This document shows, in pieces, positions 24,512 to 34,414 of a stretch of 64,000 nt of DNA (its first letter is position 1; each line of letters begins with the position of its first letter). The notes beneath the pieces were generated by a model that was given only the letters and a program-made list of their open reading frames with translations, did not search any database and was not told the DNA's origin. The stretch spans positions 62,001 through 126,000 of the forward strand of contig CACNXC010000001.1 of assembly GCA_902624315.1 (NCBI GenBank). The letters run 5' to 3'. This DNA comes from an uncultured Pelagibacteraceae bacterium. Its GTDB lineage: Bacteria; Pseudomonadota; Alphaproteobacteria; Pelagibacterales; Pelagibacteraceae. The position numbers and the translations under genes were made by a program.

Positions 24512-25300
24512 TTAGCTTCCCCAAATATAGATCGCAGCGAATAAGAATAGCCAAACTACGTCAACAAAATGCCAGTACCATGCTGCCGCCTCAAAACCAA
24601 AATGATGATCTTTGTTAAAATGACCTAACCTTCCTCTCCACAAACATACGGCCAAAAAAATTGTGCCCACAATCACATGGAAACCATGAAATCCTGTTGC
24701 CATGTAAAATACTGAACCGTATATGTGATCTGAAAAAGCAAATGTTGCATGATGATATTCGTAAGCTTGTAATGCGGTAAAACAAGCACCTAATATTACT
24801 GTAAAAACCAATCCCTGAATAAATCCTTTTCTATCATCCTCTAAGAGAGCGTGATGAGACCAAGTCACAGTAGTTCCAGATAACAAAAGAACCAATGTAT
24901 TTATTAATGGTATATCCCAAGGATCAAAAGTTTCTATATCTTTTGGTGGCCATACATTTCCAACAAAGTCATTTGGGAAAAGACTCACATCAAAGTATGC
25001 CCAAAACCAAGCAACAAAAAACATTACCTCAGAGGCAATGAACAAAGTCATTCCGTAGCGATGATGTATTTGAACCACAGGTGTATGATGTCCTTGATGC
25101 TCAGCTTCAATAACAACATCTCTAAACCACATGTATGCTCCATAAATTAATAAAGCAAATCCAAGGTACATTCCCCATGAAACTTCATAATGCATGTAGT
25201 AAACAGCGCCAACAGCTAAAACTAAACATGAGAATGAAACATAGATAGGCCAAGGACTTGGGTCTACTAAATGGTAATCATGTTTTTTTTCAGCTGACAT
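24512..25300 (-). CDS. ctaE: Cytochrome c oxidase subunit III
   Basis: 262 aa, seven predicted transmembrane helices. WPIYVSFSCL, the ASEVMFFVAWFWAYF motif, GFHGFHVIVGTIFL and the C-terminal WYWHFVDVVWLFLF are classical subunit III motifs, including the conserved Glu in helix III. It belongs to the aa3-type terminal oxidase with ctaD and ctaC upstream in the same minus-strand operon. It follows ctaG after 10 bp. Confidence 0.97.
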   Translation of the reverse strand: MSAEKKHDYHLVDPSPWPIYVSFSCLVLAVGAVYYMHYEVSWGMYLGFALLIYGAYMWFRDVVIEAEHQGHHTPVVQIHHRYGMTLFIASEVMFFVAWFWAYFDVSLFPNDFVGNVWPPKDIETFDPWDIPLINTLVLLLSGTTVTWSHHALLEDDRKGFIQGLVFTVILGACFTALQAYEYHHATFAFSDHIYGSVFYMATGFHGFHVIVGTIFLAVCLWRGRLGHFNKDHHFGFEAAAWYWHFVDVVWLFLFAAIYIWGS

Positions 25301-25310
25301 ATTTTTTGAA

Positions 25311-25844
25311 TTATGATTGTTTATAGTAATCTGTCGAGAAAAAAGTATACGACATAGTTACATCCTGTAAATTTTTTACAGTTGAGTCGTTGACCATTTC
25401 TGGGTCTAAATAAAAAGTCATCACGTAAGTGGCTGTTTCACCAGCTTTTAATTCTTGTTTTTCAAAGCAAAAACAACCAAGTTTACTATAATATTTTCCA
25501 AAACTTGAGGGTGAAACATTAAAACTGGCTACACCAGCAGTTGGTTCATTACTATAATTAGTTACCTCAAACTCAATTTTGTTTACTTGGCCAACTTTAA
25601 CATCCATAACATTAGATTTTGCTTTAAAATCCCATGGTAAATTATTAACATTAGTGTCAAATCTTACACTAACTACTTTATCTAAAACAATTTTCGGAGC
25701 TTTGTCTGCTACTTGAGTAGTTCCTCCAAAACCAGTAACTTTACAAAAAATTTCATAAAGAGGGACTGATGCGTATGACAAACCTAACATCAAAACAAAG
25801 ATCCCAGCTAGAACTAATGGTGTTAATTTCTTTTTTTCTATCAT
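25311..25844 (-). CDS. ctaG: Cytochrome c oxidase assembly protein CtaG/Cox11
   Basis: 177 aa copper chaperone for the CuB site of subunit I. It has one N-terminal transmembrane helix (about 9-27), then YEIFCKVTGFGGTTQ with the first conserved Cys (C34). The copper-binding CFCF motif is at 124-127 (KLGCFCFEKQ), and the immunoglobulin-like beta fold ends in TMSYTFF. Its start overlaps by 4 bp the stop of a 41-codon coxF-like gene. Confidence 0.95.
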   Translation of the reverse strand: MIEKKKLTPLVLAGIFVLMLGLSYASVPLYEIFCKVTGFGGTTQVADKAPKIVLDKVVSVRFDTNVNNLPWDFKAKSNVMDVKVGQVNKIEFEVTNYSNEPTAGVASFNVSPSSFGKYYSKLGCFCFEKQELKAGETATYVMTFYLDPEMVNDSTVKNLQDVTMSYTFFSTDYYKQS

Positions 25845-25966
25845 ATCGATCTATCAAATACGCCCGTGTTATATAAAGTAAAAAAGAAAAGAAATATCAT
25901 AAACGCAATAATTGCTAGGGCGGTGATAAGATTTTTTCTTTTTGTTTTTTTATCTGGTGTAATCAT
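25841..25966 (-). CDS. CoxF-like small membrane protein of the oxidase operon
   Basis: 41-codon ORF joined by 4-bp ATGA overlaps to both ctaB upstream and ctaG downstream, strong evidence that it is translated. It has a basic N terminus (MITPDKKTKRKN), one transmembrane helix (LITALAIIAFMIFLFFFTLY) and a short tail NTGVFDRSI. In other alphaproteobacteria the same slot between ctaB and ctaG holds coxF, a small protein of this topology linked to oxidase assembly or structure. Homology is inferred from position, size and topology. Confidence 0.8.
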   Translation of the reverse strand: MITPDKKTKRKNLITALAIIAFMIFLFFFTLYNTGVFDRSI

Positions 25967-26874
25967 ATTATTTTATCAATCAAAAAGAAAACAAAAACTA
26001 AGAATAAATACAATATTGAATATCCAAAGATAGCTTTTGCTTTCTTAGAGTCAAATCTATTTTTTTTAAAATTAAATAATTCATAACATAAAAAATTGTA
26101 ATAAAAAGTTAATAGCAATGTTGGAATTAAAAATGTTAAGCCAACAAAGTTAATAAAATATGGAAAAATAATTACCGGTATCATCAATAAGGAATAAATA
26201 AATATATTGATTTTGGTACTTTCTATTCCATTGGTTAGTGGCAACATTGGTATTTTGGCTTTTTTGTAATCATCAGATTTGTATAAACTGAGCGCCCAAA
26301 AATGAGAGGGTGTCCAAAAAAATATTATTAAAAAAAATGTTAATGGTTCAAGTGATATTGAGCCTGTAGCAATAGTCCATCCAATAACTGGAGGAAAAGC
26401 ACCAGCTGCTCCACCAATAACTATATTTTGCGGAGTTCTTCTTTTTAACCAAATTGTATAAACAAAAACATAAAACAATATTGTTAATAATAATATTGCA
26501 GCAGAAACTCTGTTTGTAAAATAATCTAAAGCTACAACCGAAACTATTGATAATGTAATACCAAATATTAAAGCCTGATTTCTATTAACTTTCCCTGTCG
26601 GGATTGGTCTTAAACAAGTTCTGGTCATTAAAGCATCGAGATCAGACTCATACCACATATTTAAAGCACCAGCTGCTCCGGCACCTAATGAAACAAGAAG
26701 AATTCCAATAATTGCATCTTTAGTTGATACAATGTTGGGTGCTTTTAACAAACCAACAGCACAGGTAAAAATTACCAATGACATAACTCTTGGCTTCATC
26801 AACTTAAATAATTCTGAAAGATTAAACAAATCCTCTTGGCTTAAGCTTCTTTTTTTTAGCCTTGAATTATCCAT
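25963..26874 (-). CDS. ctaB: Protohaem IX farnesyltransferase (haem O synthase)
   Basis: 303 aa UbiA-superfamily membrane enzyme that adds a farnesyl chain to haem B on the way to haem A. The Asp-rich site LNMWYESDLDALMTRTCLRPIPTG (about 82-105) and the second motif SLYKSDDYKKAKIPMLP are present with about eight to nine transmembrane segments. It lies between ctaD and coxF. Haem A synthase (ctaA) is not in the window. Confidence 0.96.
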   Translation of the reverse strand: MDNSRLKKRSLSQEDLFNLSELFKLMKPRVMSLVIFTCAVGLLKAPNIVSTKDAIIGILLVSLGAGAAGALNMWYESDLDALMTRTCLRPIPTGKVNRNQALIFGITLSIVSVVALDYFTNRVSAAILLLTILFYVFVYTIWLKRRTPQNIVIGGAAGAFPPVIGWTIATGSISLEPLTFFLIIFFWTPSHFWALSLYKSDDYKKAKIPMLPLTNGIESTKINIFIYSLLMIPVIIFPYFINFVGLTFLIPTLLLTFYYNFLCYELFNFKKNRFDSKKAKAIFGYSILYLFLVFVFFLIDKII

Positions 26875-26897
26875 CAGTTCTTAATGCTCTTATTTTA

Positions 26898-28532
<1,635 letters not shown>

Positions 28533-29345
28533 TTATTTACTTGCTAATTTAAGTTTATCATTTTCAATTTCCTCTTTTGCAAATTTCACTCGTGCCTCTG
28601 ATAACCATTCTTGATATTCATCTTCACTAACTACTTTTACTGCAATAGGCATAAATGCGTGTTTTATACCACAAAGTTCTGAACATTGACCATAATAAGT
28701 TCCAACTTTTTCAGCCTTAAACCATGTTTCGTTAATTCTCCCAGGCACTGCATCTCTTTTTACTCCAAATGAGGGTAAAGCCCATGCATGTAAAACATCA
28801 TTCGCTGTAATTAAAACTTTAACTACTTTACCAACTGGAACAACAACTTCATTATCTACAGCTAATAATCTTGGTTGATTTGCTTTTAAATCTTTTTCTT
28901 CAATCATATATGAGTCAAATTCCAAATTTTCATCTGGATATTCATAACCCCAATACCATTGATAACCTATTGCTTTAATTGTTAAATCTGCTTTCGGAAT
29001 AGTATCTTGCTTATACAAAATTTTAAATGATGGGACCGCCATTACAATTAATATTAAACATGGAATTAAAGTCCATAAAACTTCAACAGTAACATTGTGT
29101 GTTCTCTTTGAAGGATTAGGATTTGCTGAGGCTCTAAATCTTACACAAGCATAAAGCATTAAAAATAGAACGAATACACTTATTGCAATAATTATTGGTA
29201 ATAACAAATTATTGTGAAAAGCTACAATATCTCTCATCGATTCTGATGCCGCTTTTTGGAAACCTAATTGCCATTCAGCTGGTTGATTTGCAAAAGCATT
29301 TTGAGAGATAAGAATACTTGAAAATATAAATAAAATTTTTTTCAT
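28533..29345 (-). CDS. ctaC: Cytochrome c oxidase subunit II
   Basis: 270 aa. A signal peptide of about 19 residues (ending AFANQPAEW) is followed by two transmembrane helices and a periplasmic cupredoxin domain. The CuA site is complete: the first His in VLHAWALPSFG and the CSELCGIKHAFMP loop with both Cys, Glu, His and Met. GYQWYWGYEYP is the aromatic electron-entry patch. As the first gene of the oxidase operon it should follow the promoter in 29346-29405, where no clear -35/-10 pair was identified. Confidence 0.98.
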   Translation of the reverse strand: MKKILFIFSSILISQNAFANQPAEWQLGFQKAASESMRDIVAFHNNLLLPIIIAISVFVLFLMLYACVRFRASANPNPSKRTHNVTVEVLWTLIPCLILIVMAVPSFKILYKQDTIPKADLTIKAIGYQWYWGYEYPDENLEFDSYMIEEKDLKANQPRLLAVDNEVVVPVGKVVKVLITANDVLHAWALPSFGVKRDAVPGRINETWFKAEKVGTYYGQCSELCGIKHAFMPIAVKVVSEDEYQEWLSEARVKFAKEEIENDKLKLASK

Positions 29346-29405
29346 TTTTATTAGCTATATAAAGCCCTTTTGTAAAAATTACACTTTAGTTTTCGCGACA
29401 ATTTA

Positions 29406-30107
29406 TCAATTAATCACATAATTTATGATCGAAATAGTAGATATCACTGCGGTTTCTGATCTTAAAATATTATCATTAATTTTAAATGCTTGGACTCCTT
29501 TAAAAGAGAGAATCTCCTGCCTTTCATGTTCTGAAAAGTCTCCCTCTGGGCCTATAACGATACAAATAGGTTCATCTGAAAAATTTTTTTTTTCAATTTT
29601 TTTATTGTCTGAATTTAAATCTGTAAAAATTAAATTCATTGAATTAGAATTTAAAAAACTTTTTAAATTTTGCGCTTGCTCGATTGATGGGATACCAATT
29701 CGATTTGATTGCTCACATGCTTCTATAACTATTTTTTCTAATCGGTCTTTATTAATTTTTCTTACAATAGTTCGATCAAAAATGATTGGTAAAAATTTTG
29801 AAATACCTAATTCAGTTGCTTTTTGAATCATAAAGTTTTGGTAATTTGATTTGATAGGAGAAAAAGCTAACCATAATTCTTTTTTATTTTCTTTTTGTCT
29901 TAATTGTTTGGTTGATTTAAACTCAACAAAATCTTTTGTAATATTCAAAATTTTTGCTTCCCACTCACCGGTTTTATTAAATAAAGAAAAAATATCATTT
30001 TTTTTTAGTCTCATTACTTTCGTCAAATAATGAGATTGAGATTTATCTAATTTATCAATCATATTTTTTGATAATGTATTCGAAAAAAATAATCTTATAT
30101 TACTCAT
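29406..30107 (-). CDS. rsmE: 16S rRNA (uracil-1498-N3)-methyltransferase
   Basis: 233 aa SPOUT-fold enzyme. An N-terminal PUA-like domain (HYLTKVMRLKKNDIFSLF) is followed by the knot region: LAFSPIKSNYQNFMIQKATELGISKFLPI, CIVIGPEGDFSEHE and ILRSETAVISTISII. The last two form the SAM-binding trefoil knot characteristic of RsmE. It is divergent from the HAD gene with 17 bp between the start codons, and lies 60 bp upstream of the oxidase operon on the same strand. Confidence 0.94.
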   Translation of the reverse strand: MSNIRLFFSNTLSKNMIDKLDKSQSHYLTKVMRLKKNDIFSLFNKTGEWEAKILNITKDFVEFKSTKQLRQKENKKELWLAFSPIKSNYQNFMIQKATELGISKFLPIIFDRTIVRKINKDRLEKIVIEACEQSNRIGIPSIEQAQNLKSFLNSNSMNLIFTDLNSDNKKIEKKNFSDEPICIVIGPEGDFSEHERQEILSFKGVQAFKINDNILRSETAVISTISIINYVIN

Positions 30108-30124
30108 ATATGTTAAATTAATTT

Positions 30125-30787
30125 ATGAAAAATATTAAAGCAATAATTTTTGATGCTTATGGAACGTTGTTTGATGTCAACTCAGCTGCTGAAAAATGCA
30201 GAGATCAAATTGGAGATAAATGGGAAAGATTTGCAAATTTTTGGAGGACCACTCAATTAGAATATACTTGGCTTAGAAGTTTAATGAGTAGACACAAAGA
30301 TTTTTGGCAAATTACGGAAGATAGTTTAGATAAATCAATGAAAACTTTTGATATTGATCCTTCAATGAGAAATGAATTATTGAATTTATATAAAGTGCTG
30401 TCACCTTTCAAAGAGGTTCCGGATACTTTGAAAGCTTTAAAAGAAAAAAAATTTAAATTAGCTATTTTATCAAATGGCACTCCATCACTTCTGGATGAAT
30501 TAGTAAAAAGTAATGATTTGGAAAATTTATTTGATGATATATTTTCTATAGAACAAGTTGGCGTTTATAAACCAAGTTCTAGAGTTTATGATATGCCTAT
30601 TAAAAAATATAATATAAGTAAAAGTGAAGTTGCATTTTTAAGTGCTAATACTTGGGATGTTTCCGGTGGTGGAAATTATGGTTACCAATCTATTTGGGTA
30701 AATAGAAATAATAATATTTTTGACAACTTAGATTTTAAACCAAAATATCAAATTACAGATCTTAATAAATTAATTCAATTAATTTAA
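30125..30787 (+). CDS. Haloacid dehalogenase type II-like HAD hydrolase
   Basis: 220 aa. The HAD nucleophile is Asp10 in IIFDAYGTLFDV. ILSNGTPSLLDEL is motif II, YKPSSRVYDM carries the motif III Lys, and SANTWDVSGGGNYGYQSIWVNR matches the S-x-N-x-W-D segment of L-2-haloacid dehalogenases. This points to hydrolytic dehalogenation of short 2-haloalkanoic acids, though related HAD phosphatases share much of the pattern. The gene is separated by 94 bp from the DoxX cluster and may not be co-regulated with it. Confidence 0.85.
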   Translation: MKNIKAIIFDAYGTLFDVNSAAEKCRDQIGDKWERFANFWRTTQLEYTWLRSLMSRHKDFWQITEDSLDKSMKTFDIDPSMRNELLNLYKVLSPFKEVPDTLKALKEKKFKLAILSNGTPSLLDELVKSNDLENLFDDIFSIEQVGVYKPSSRVYDMPIKKYNISKSEVAFLSANTWDVSGGGNYGYQSIWVNRNNNIFDNLDFKPKYQITDLNKLIQLI

Positions 30788-30854
30788 TATTTAAGAAATT
30801 AAGACCTAAAGTGACAAAATTTTTTTTATACTTGCAAACAAGGCTCGAATCCGC

Positions 30855-30870
30855 CATTGTATCTACAATG
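30855..30870. promoter_or_regulatory. Perfect 16-bp inverted repeat upstream of doxX, candidate operator
   Basis: CATTGTA-TC-TACAATG is an exact palindrome with 7-bp arms, ending 11 bp before the doxX ATG. Its right arm contains TACAAT, one mismatch from a -10 hexamer, so a bound repressor would block the promoter. No T-tract follows, which argues against a terminator. The binding protein is not encoded in the immediate neighbourhood. Confidence 0.6.
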
Positions 30871-30881
30871 ATTAATATAAC

Positions 30882-31250
30882 ATGATTAAAGCATTAGATT
30901 TATTTGGTAGAGTTTTAATATCTGCATTATTTTTTTTAAATGGAATTTTTAAAATCAATAATTATGAGGGAACTATAGGTTGGATGGAAAGTTTTGGTTT
31001 GCCTGGTGTTTTAATTATACCTGCAATTGCTCTTGAAATAATTGGACCCATTCTAATTGTAATTGGCTATCAAACTAGAATTGCTGCTGCGGCTTTAAGT
31101 TTATTTTGTTTTGCAACAGCTATTATTTTTCACAATGATTTTGCTGATCAGGTACAGCTTACTGCTTTTCTTAAAAACATTGCTTTAGCTGGTGGTTTTT
31201 TATTATTAGTAGTTAATGGTGCTAAGGGTTTTTGTTTAGATAAAAAGTGA
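30882..31250 (+). CDS. DoxX family membrane protein
   Basis: 122 aa with four predicted transmembrane helices. FGRVLISALFFLNGIFKI is the DoxX N-terminal signature, and LEIIGPILIVIGYQTRIAA is the second conserved segment. DoxX proteins are often found with pirins and quinone or thiol redox enzymes and are linked to oxidative or thiol stress in some bacteria; the biochemical role here is unknown. It is first in a cluster with a pirin and a quinone oxidoreductase, and has a candidate operator just upstream. Confidence 0.88.
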   Translation: MIKALDLFGRVLISALFFLNGIFKINNYEGTIGWMESFGLPGVLIIPAIALEIIGPILIVIGYQTRIAAAALSLFCFATAIIFHNDFADQVQLTAFLKNIALAGGFLLLVVNGAKGFCLDKK

Positions 31251-31286
31251 TCTTGAAATTAATAATTAATTCGTTAATTAAAGCGG

Positions 31287-32123
31287 ATGAAAAATATTGA
31301 AGTAAAACAAATCATCGATCCGATCCCAGCTTCGGATGGAGCTGGAGTAAAATTAAAAAGAAGTATTGGAGTTGAACCCAATTACTTTGATCCTTTTTTG
31401 ATGTTAGACGAATTTGGCTCTGAAAATAGTGATGATTATGTTGCTGGTTTTCCCCCACACCCCCACCGAGGAATTGAAACAGTGACTTACATGCTTGCTG
31501 GTGATTTTGAACATAAGGATAGTACAGGCGGTGAAGGTAAAATGACTGCTGGTGATGTCCAATGGATGAAAACTGGAAGTGGTATTATCCACTCAGAGAT
31601 GCCTGCAATGAAAGAGGGGAAACTTCATGGATTTCAGCTATGGATTAACATGCCAGCAAAATTGAAAATGAGCCAACCTGAGTATATTTATATTGATGCA
31701 GATAAAATGAGCGTACATAAAGATGATGATAAAAAAGTAAAGGTTATAGCTGGTAAGTTTGAAAAGGCAGAAGGTCCAGTAAAAGGTCACAATGTTGAGC
31801 CAGTTTATTTTGATGTCGAACTAAATAAAGATAAGAATTTTAATTATCGTCTCCCATCTACACACAATAGTTTTATTTATTTAATAGATGGCGAAATAAA
31901 GATTGGTGAGCAGAAACATGGAAATGTTAAAGATAGCACCTTGATATTACTTACAAGAGGTGAAAATTTGAGAGTGAAAGCTTTGTCAAAGGCTAAATTT
32001 TTAGTCATTTCTGGAAAACCAATAAATGAAGAAATTGCAAGAGGTGGTCCGTTTGTAATGAACACTAAAGCAGAAATATTGCAGGCCGTTCAAGATTATC
32101 ATAACGGCACATTTGTAAAATAA
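31287..32123 (+). CDS. Pirin family protein
   Basis: 278 aa bicupin. The metal ligands of the N-terminal cupin are conserved: H58 and H60 in PPHPHRGIETVTY, H102 and E104 in GSGIIHSEMP. MKTGSGIIHSEMP and FQLWINMPAKLK are pirin motifs. Some pirins have quercetinase activity, others act as redox-dependent regulators; neither can be decided from sequence. It follows doxX after 36 bp, and the oxidoreductase gene starts 3 bp after its stop. Confidence 0.93.
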   Translation: MKNIEVKQIIDPIPASDGAGVKLKRSIGVEPNYFDPFLMLDEFGSENSDDYVAGFPPHPHRGIETVTYMLAGDFEHKDSTGGEGKMTAGDVQWMKTGSGIIHSEMPAMKEGKLHGFQLWINMPAKLKMSQPEYIYIDADKMSVHKDDDKKVKVIAGKFEKAEGPVKGHNVEPVYFDVELNKDKNFNYRLPSTHNSFIYLIDGEIKIGEQKHGNVKDSTLILLTRGENLRVKALSKAKFLVISGKPINEEIARGGPFVMNTKAEILQAVQDYHNGTFVK

Positions 32124-32126
32124 AAA

Positions 32127-33098
32127 ATGAAATCAATACAAATTGAAAAATTTGGTGGACCAGAGGTTTTGGTTATTAAGGATATAGATATAGAAAAACC
32201 AGGTCCAAAAGAGGTTTTAATTAAAAACAAATCAATAGGTCTAAATTTTATAGATGTTTATCACAGAACAGGTCTCTACCCTATTCCATTACCCAGCGGT
32301 ATTGGTCTTGAAGCTAGTGGAGTTATTGAAGAAATAGGATCTGATGTAAAATTATTTAAAGTTGGTGATAGAGTTACTCATGCATCAATGCCAATTGGTG
32401 CATATTCAGAAAAACAAATTATGCCCGAAGAAAAATTAATTTCTGTTCCAGATGGTATTTCTGATGAGGTAGCATCTTGTATAACTCTAAAGGGTATCAC
32501 TGCAGAATATCTTTTACATAGAGCTTATCCATTAAAAAAAGGTGACAAAGTGCTTTATCATGCTGCGGCTGGAGCTCTCGGTCAAATCCTATGTCCATGG
32601 GCTAATTCTTTAGGTGCAGAGGTAATTGGAACAGTTGGTTCAAAAGTTAAAGAAGAAATTGCTAAAAAAAATGGTTGTCACCATGTAATTAATTATTCTG
32701 AAAAAAATTTCTCAGAGGAAGTTGAAAAAATTGTAGGAAAAAACGGTATTGATGTTGTTTATGATGGTGTTGGGATAAAAACATTTAAAGGTTCAATTGA
32801 AACATTAAAAGTAAGAGGAATGATGGTAGCATTTGGTAATGCATCTGGATACGTTGATACGATTGATGTAAAAAAAGATATTAATGCTAAAGGATTATTT
32901 TTTACTCGACCATCCATTGCACATTATACAATTAAAAGAGAAGAGTTAGTTGAGTCAGCAAAAAAAGTTTTCGATGCAATTTTATCTAATAAATTTAAGG
33001 TAGAAATTTCAAAAAAATACTCTTTAGAAGATGCTGCTCAAGCTCACAAAGATTTAGAGGCAAGATTATTAACTGGTCCAGCAGTAATTATTCCTTAA
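32127..33098 (+). CDS. qor: NADPH:quinone oxidoreductase (zeta-crystallin/Qor type)
   Basis: 323 aa zinc-free MDR-family reductase. SIGLNFIDVYHRTGLYP and GLEASGVIEEIG are Qor motifs. The nucleotide site YHAAAGALGQILCPWANSLGAEVIGTVGS lies near 148-176, followed by NYSEKNFSEEV. It reduces quinones by one electron using NADPH. The structural and catalytic Zn Cys of alcohol dehydrogenases are absent. It is third in the DoxX-pirin-qor cluster, and its 3' end overlaps the convergent DUF2721 gene by 11 bp. Confidence 0.92.
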   Translation: MKSIQIEKFGGPEVLVIKDIDIEKPGPKEVLIKNKSIGLNFIDVYHRTGLYPIPLPSGIGLEASGVIEEIGSDVKLFKVGDRVTHASMPIGAYSEKQIMPEEKLISVPDGISDEVASCITLKGITAEYLLHRAYPLKKGDKVLYHAAAGALGQILCPWANSLGAEVIGTVGSKVKEEIAKKNGCHHVINYSEKNFSEEVEKIVGKNGIDVVYDGVGIKTFKGSIETLKVRGMMVAFGNASGYVDTIDVKKDINAKGLFFTRPSIAHYTIKREELVESAKKVFDAILSNKFKVEISKKYSLEDAAQAHKDLEARLLTGPAVIIP

Positions 33099-33495
33099 AT
33101 TGAATATCCATATCAGAAAGGTGAAGTCTGAGAGCTTTAGTTGAGATCTGAATTTCAATTATAAAAAATACGATTGAGATCATCATTGATAAGCAACATG
33201 AGCCAAAAATTATTCTTGCAATAAAAAGTTCTTCTAAATAAAGCCCAAAAACAGTGAGCATGTTGAACAAAAATCCAAAAGCAGCAAATAAAATACTTAA
33301 TTTCAAAACGCCTATTCTCTTTTCAAGATTTATTAATTGATCTTTCCATTCGGGTGGAGTGTGTTTTTCAAAAACATACTCATCATGTATTTTTCTTATC
33401 AAAGAACTAAGAGTATGGAATCTGTTGGAATATACACCCATTATTAATGGGATTGCAGGAAACATTAACGCAGTAACTGTGTAATCAATATTCAT
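33088..33495 (-). CDS. DUF2721 family membrane protein
   Basis: 135 aa from the ATG at 33495; another ATG 7 codons upstream is possible. It has three hydrophobic segments (about 4-20, 67-88 and 95-118). FPAIPLIMGVYSNRFHTLSSLIR and the WKDQLINLEKRIGVLKLSIL region match the DUF2721 pattern. The function of the family is unknown. It stands alone on the minus strand between qor and ubiA. Confidence 0.75.
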   Translation of the reverse strand: MNIDYTVTALMFPAIPLIMGVYSNRFHTLSSLIRKIHDEYVFEKHTPPEWKDQLINLEKRIGVLKLSILFAAFGFLFNMLTVFGLYLEELFIARIIFGSCCLSMMISIVFFIIEIQISTKALRLHLSDMDIQFKE

Positions 33496-33547
33496 ACGAA
33501 TCAATTTGATTATCAATCTTGCCTTTGTTATTTACAAGTAAAATTTT

Positions 33548-34414
33548 ATGAGCCAACTAAACTTATTTATTGAACTGACAAGGCTAAAAAAGCCGATTGG
33601 ATATCTGTTACTATTTTGGCCATGTGTATGGGGACTAACCTTAATTTATGATTTCACTGGTAGTTTAAATATTTATTTTTTTTATATTTTGCTTTTTTTT
33701 CTTGGTTCAGTTTTGATGAGATCTGCCGGATGTATAGTTAATGATATCTTAGATAGAAAATTTGATAAAAAAGTTAAAAGAACAAAAAATAGACCTATCG
33801 CTTCTGGAAAAATTAAAGTTCAAACTGGATTTTTATATGCTTTTATTCTCTGCTTGCTCGCTTTTTTAGTTCTTATAAATTTCAATTATTTTACAATTAT
33901 AATTGCTCTTGCTTCTATGCCATTAGCTTTCACATATCCCTTGATGAAACGATTTACATATTGGCCTCAGCTTTTCCTGGGAATTACATTTAATTATGGA
34001 TTAATACTTGGTTGGACGTCAATCTCAGAACAATTAGGCATAGTACCAATCATTTTTTATCTTGGAGCCATATTTTGGACACTAGGCTACGACACAATAT
34101 ATGGATTCCAAGATATTAAAGATGATGAAATTATAGGAGTAAAATCGACTTCAATAAAATTCAAGGGAACGGCCAAAATTTTTTTAATATTATGTTATTT
34201 ATCTTTAGTATCATCGCTTGTAATTGGGGGATTAATGATGAATTTTAATTCAATATATTTTCTATCAATTGCAATTCCAATCATACATTTATTTTTTTAT
34301 CAAATAAATAATTTTGACTCCAAAAATCCCGCCTCTTGTTTAAAAATTTTTAAAAGCAATAATTATTTAGGGATAATTATATTTTTTAATATCTTAGTAG
34401 GAAGGTTTTTTTAA
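33548..34414 (+). CDS. ubiA: 4-hydroxybenzoate polyprenyltransferase
   Basis: 288 aa membrane prenyltransferase of ubiquinone synthesis, attaching the isoprenoid tail to 4-hydroxybenzoate. The first Asp-rich motif is AGCIVNDILDRKFDKKVKRTKNRPIASG near 61-88. The second is YDTIYGFQDIKDDEIIGVKSTSI near 180-202. About eight transmembrane helices are present. Its stop overlaps the msbA start by 1 bp, so quinone synthesis leads into a lipid A operon here. UbiA orthologues occur across alphaproteobacteria. Confidence 0.95.
   Translation: MSQLNLFIELTRLKKPIGYLLLFWPCVWGLTLIYDFTGSLNIYFFYILLFFLGSVLMRSAGCIVNDILDRKFDKKVKRTKNRPIASGKIKVQTGFLYAFILCLLAFLVLINFNYFTIIIALASMPLAFTYPLMKRFTYWPQLFLGITFNYGLILGWTSISEQLGIVPIIFYLGAIFWTLGYDTIYGFQDIKDDEIIGVKSTSIKFKGTAKIFLILCYLSLVSSLVIGGLMMNFNSIYFLSIAIPIIHLFFYQINNFDSKNPASCLKIFKSNNYLGIIIFFNILVGRFF

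Noticed and set aside
30836-30856. tRNA-like T-arm (GGCTCGAATCC) upstream of doxX
   Set aside because: No complementary five-base stem around the loop and no acceptor or anticodon arm; likely chance.
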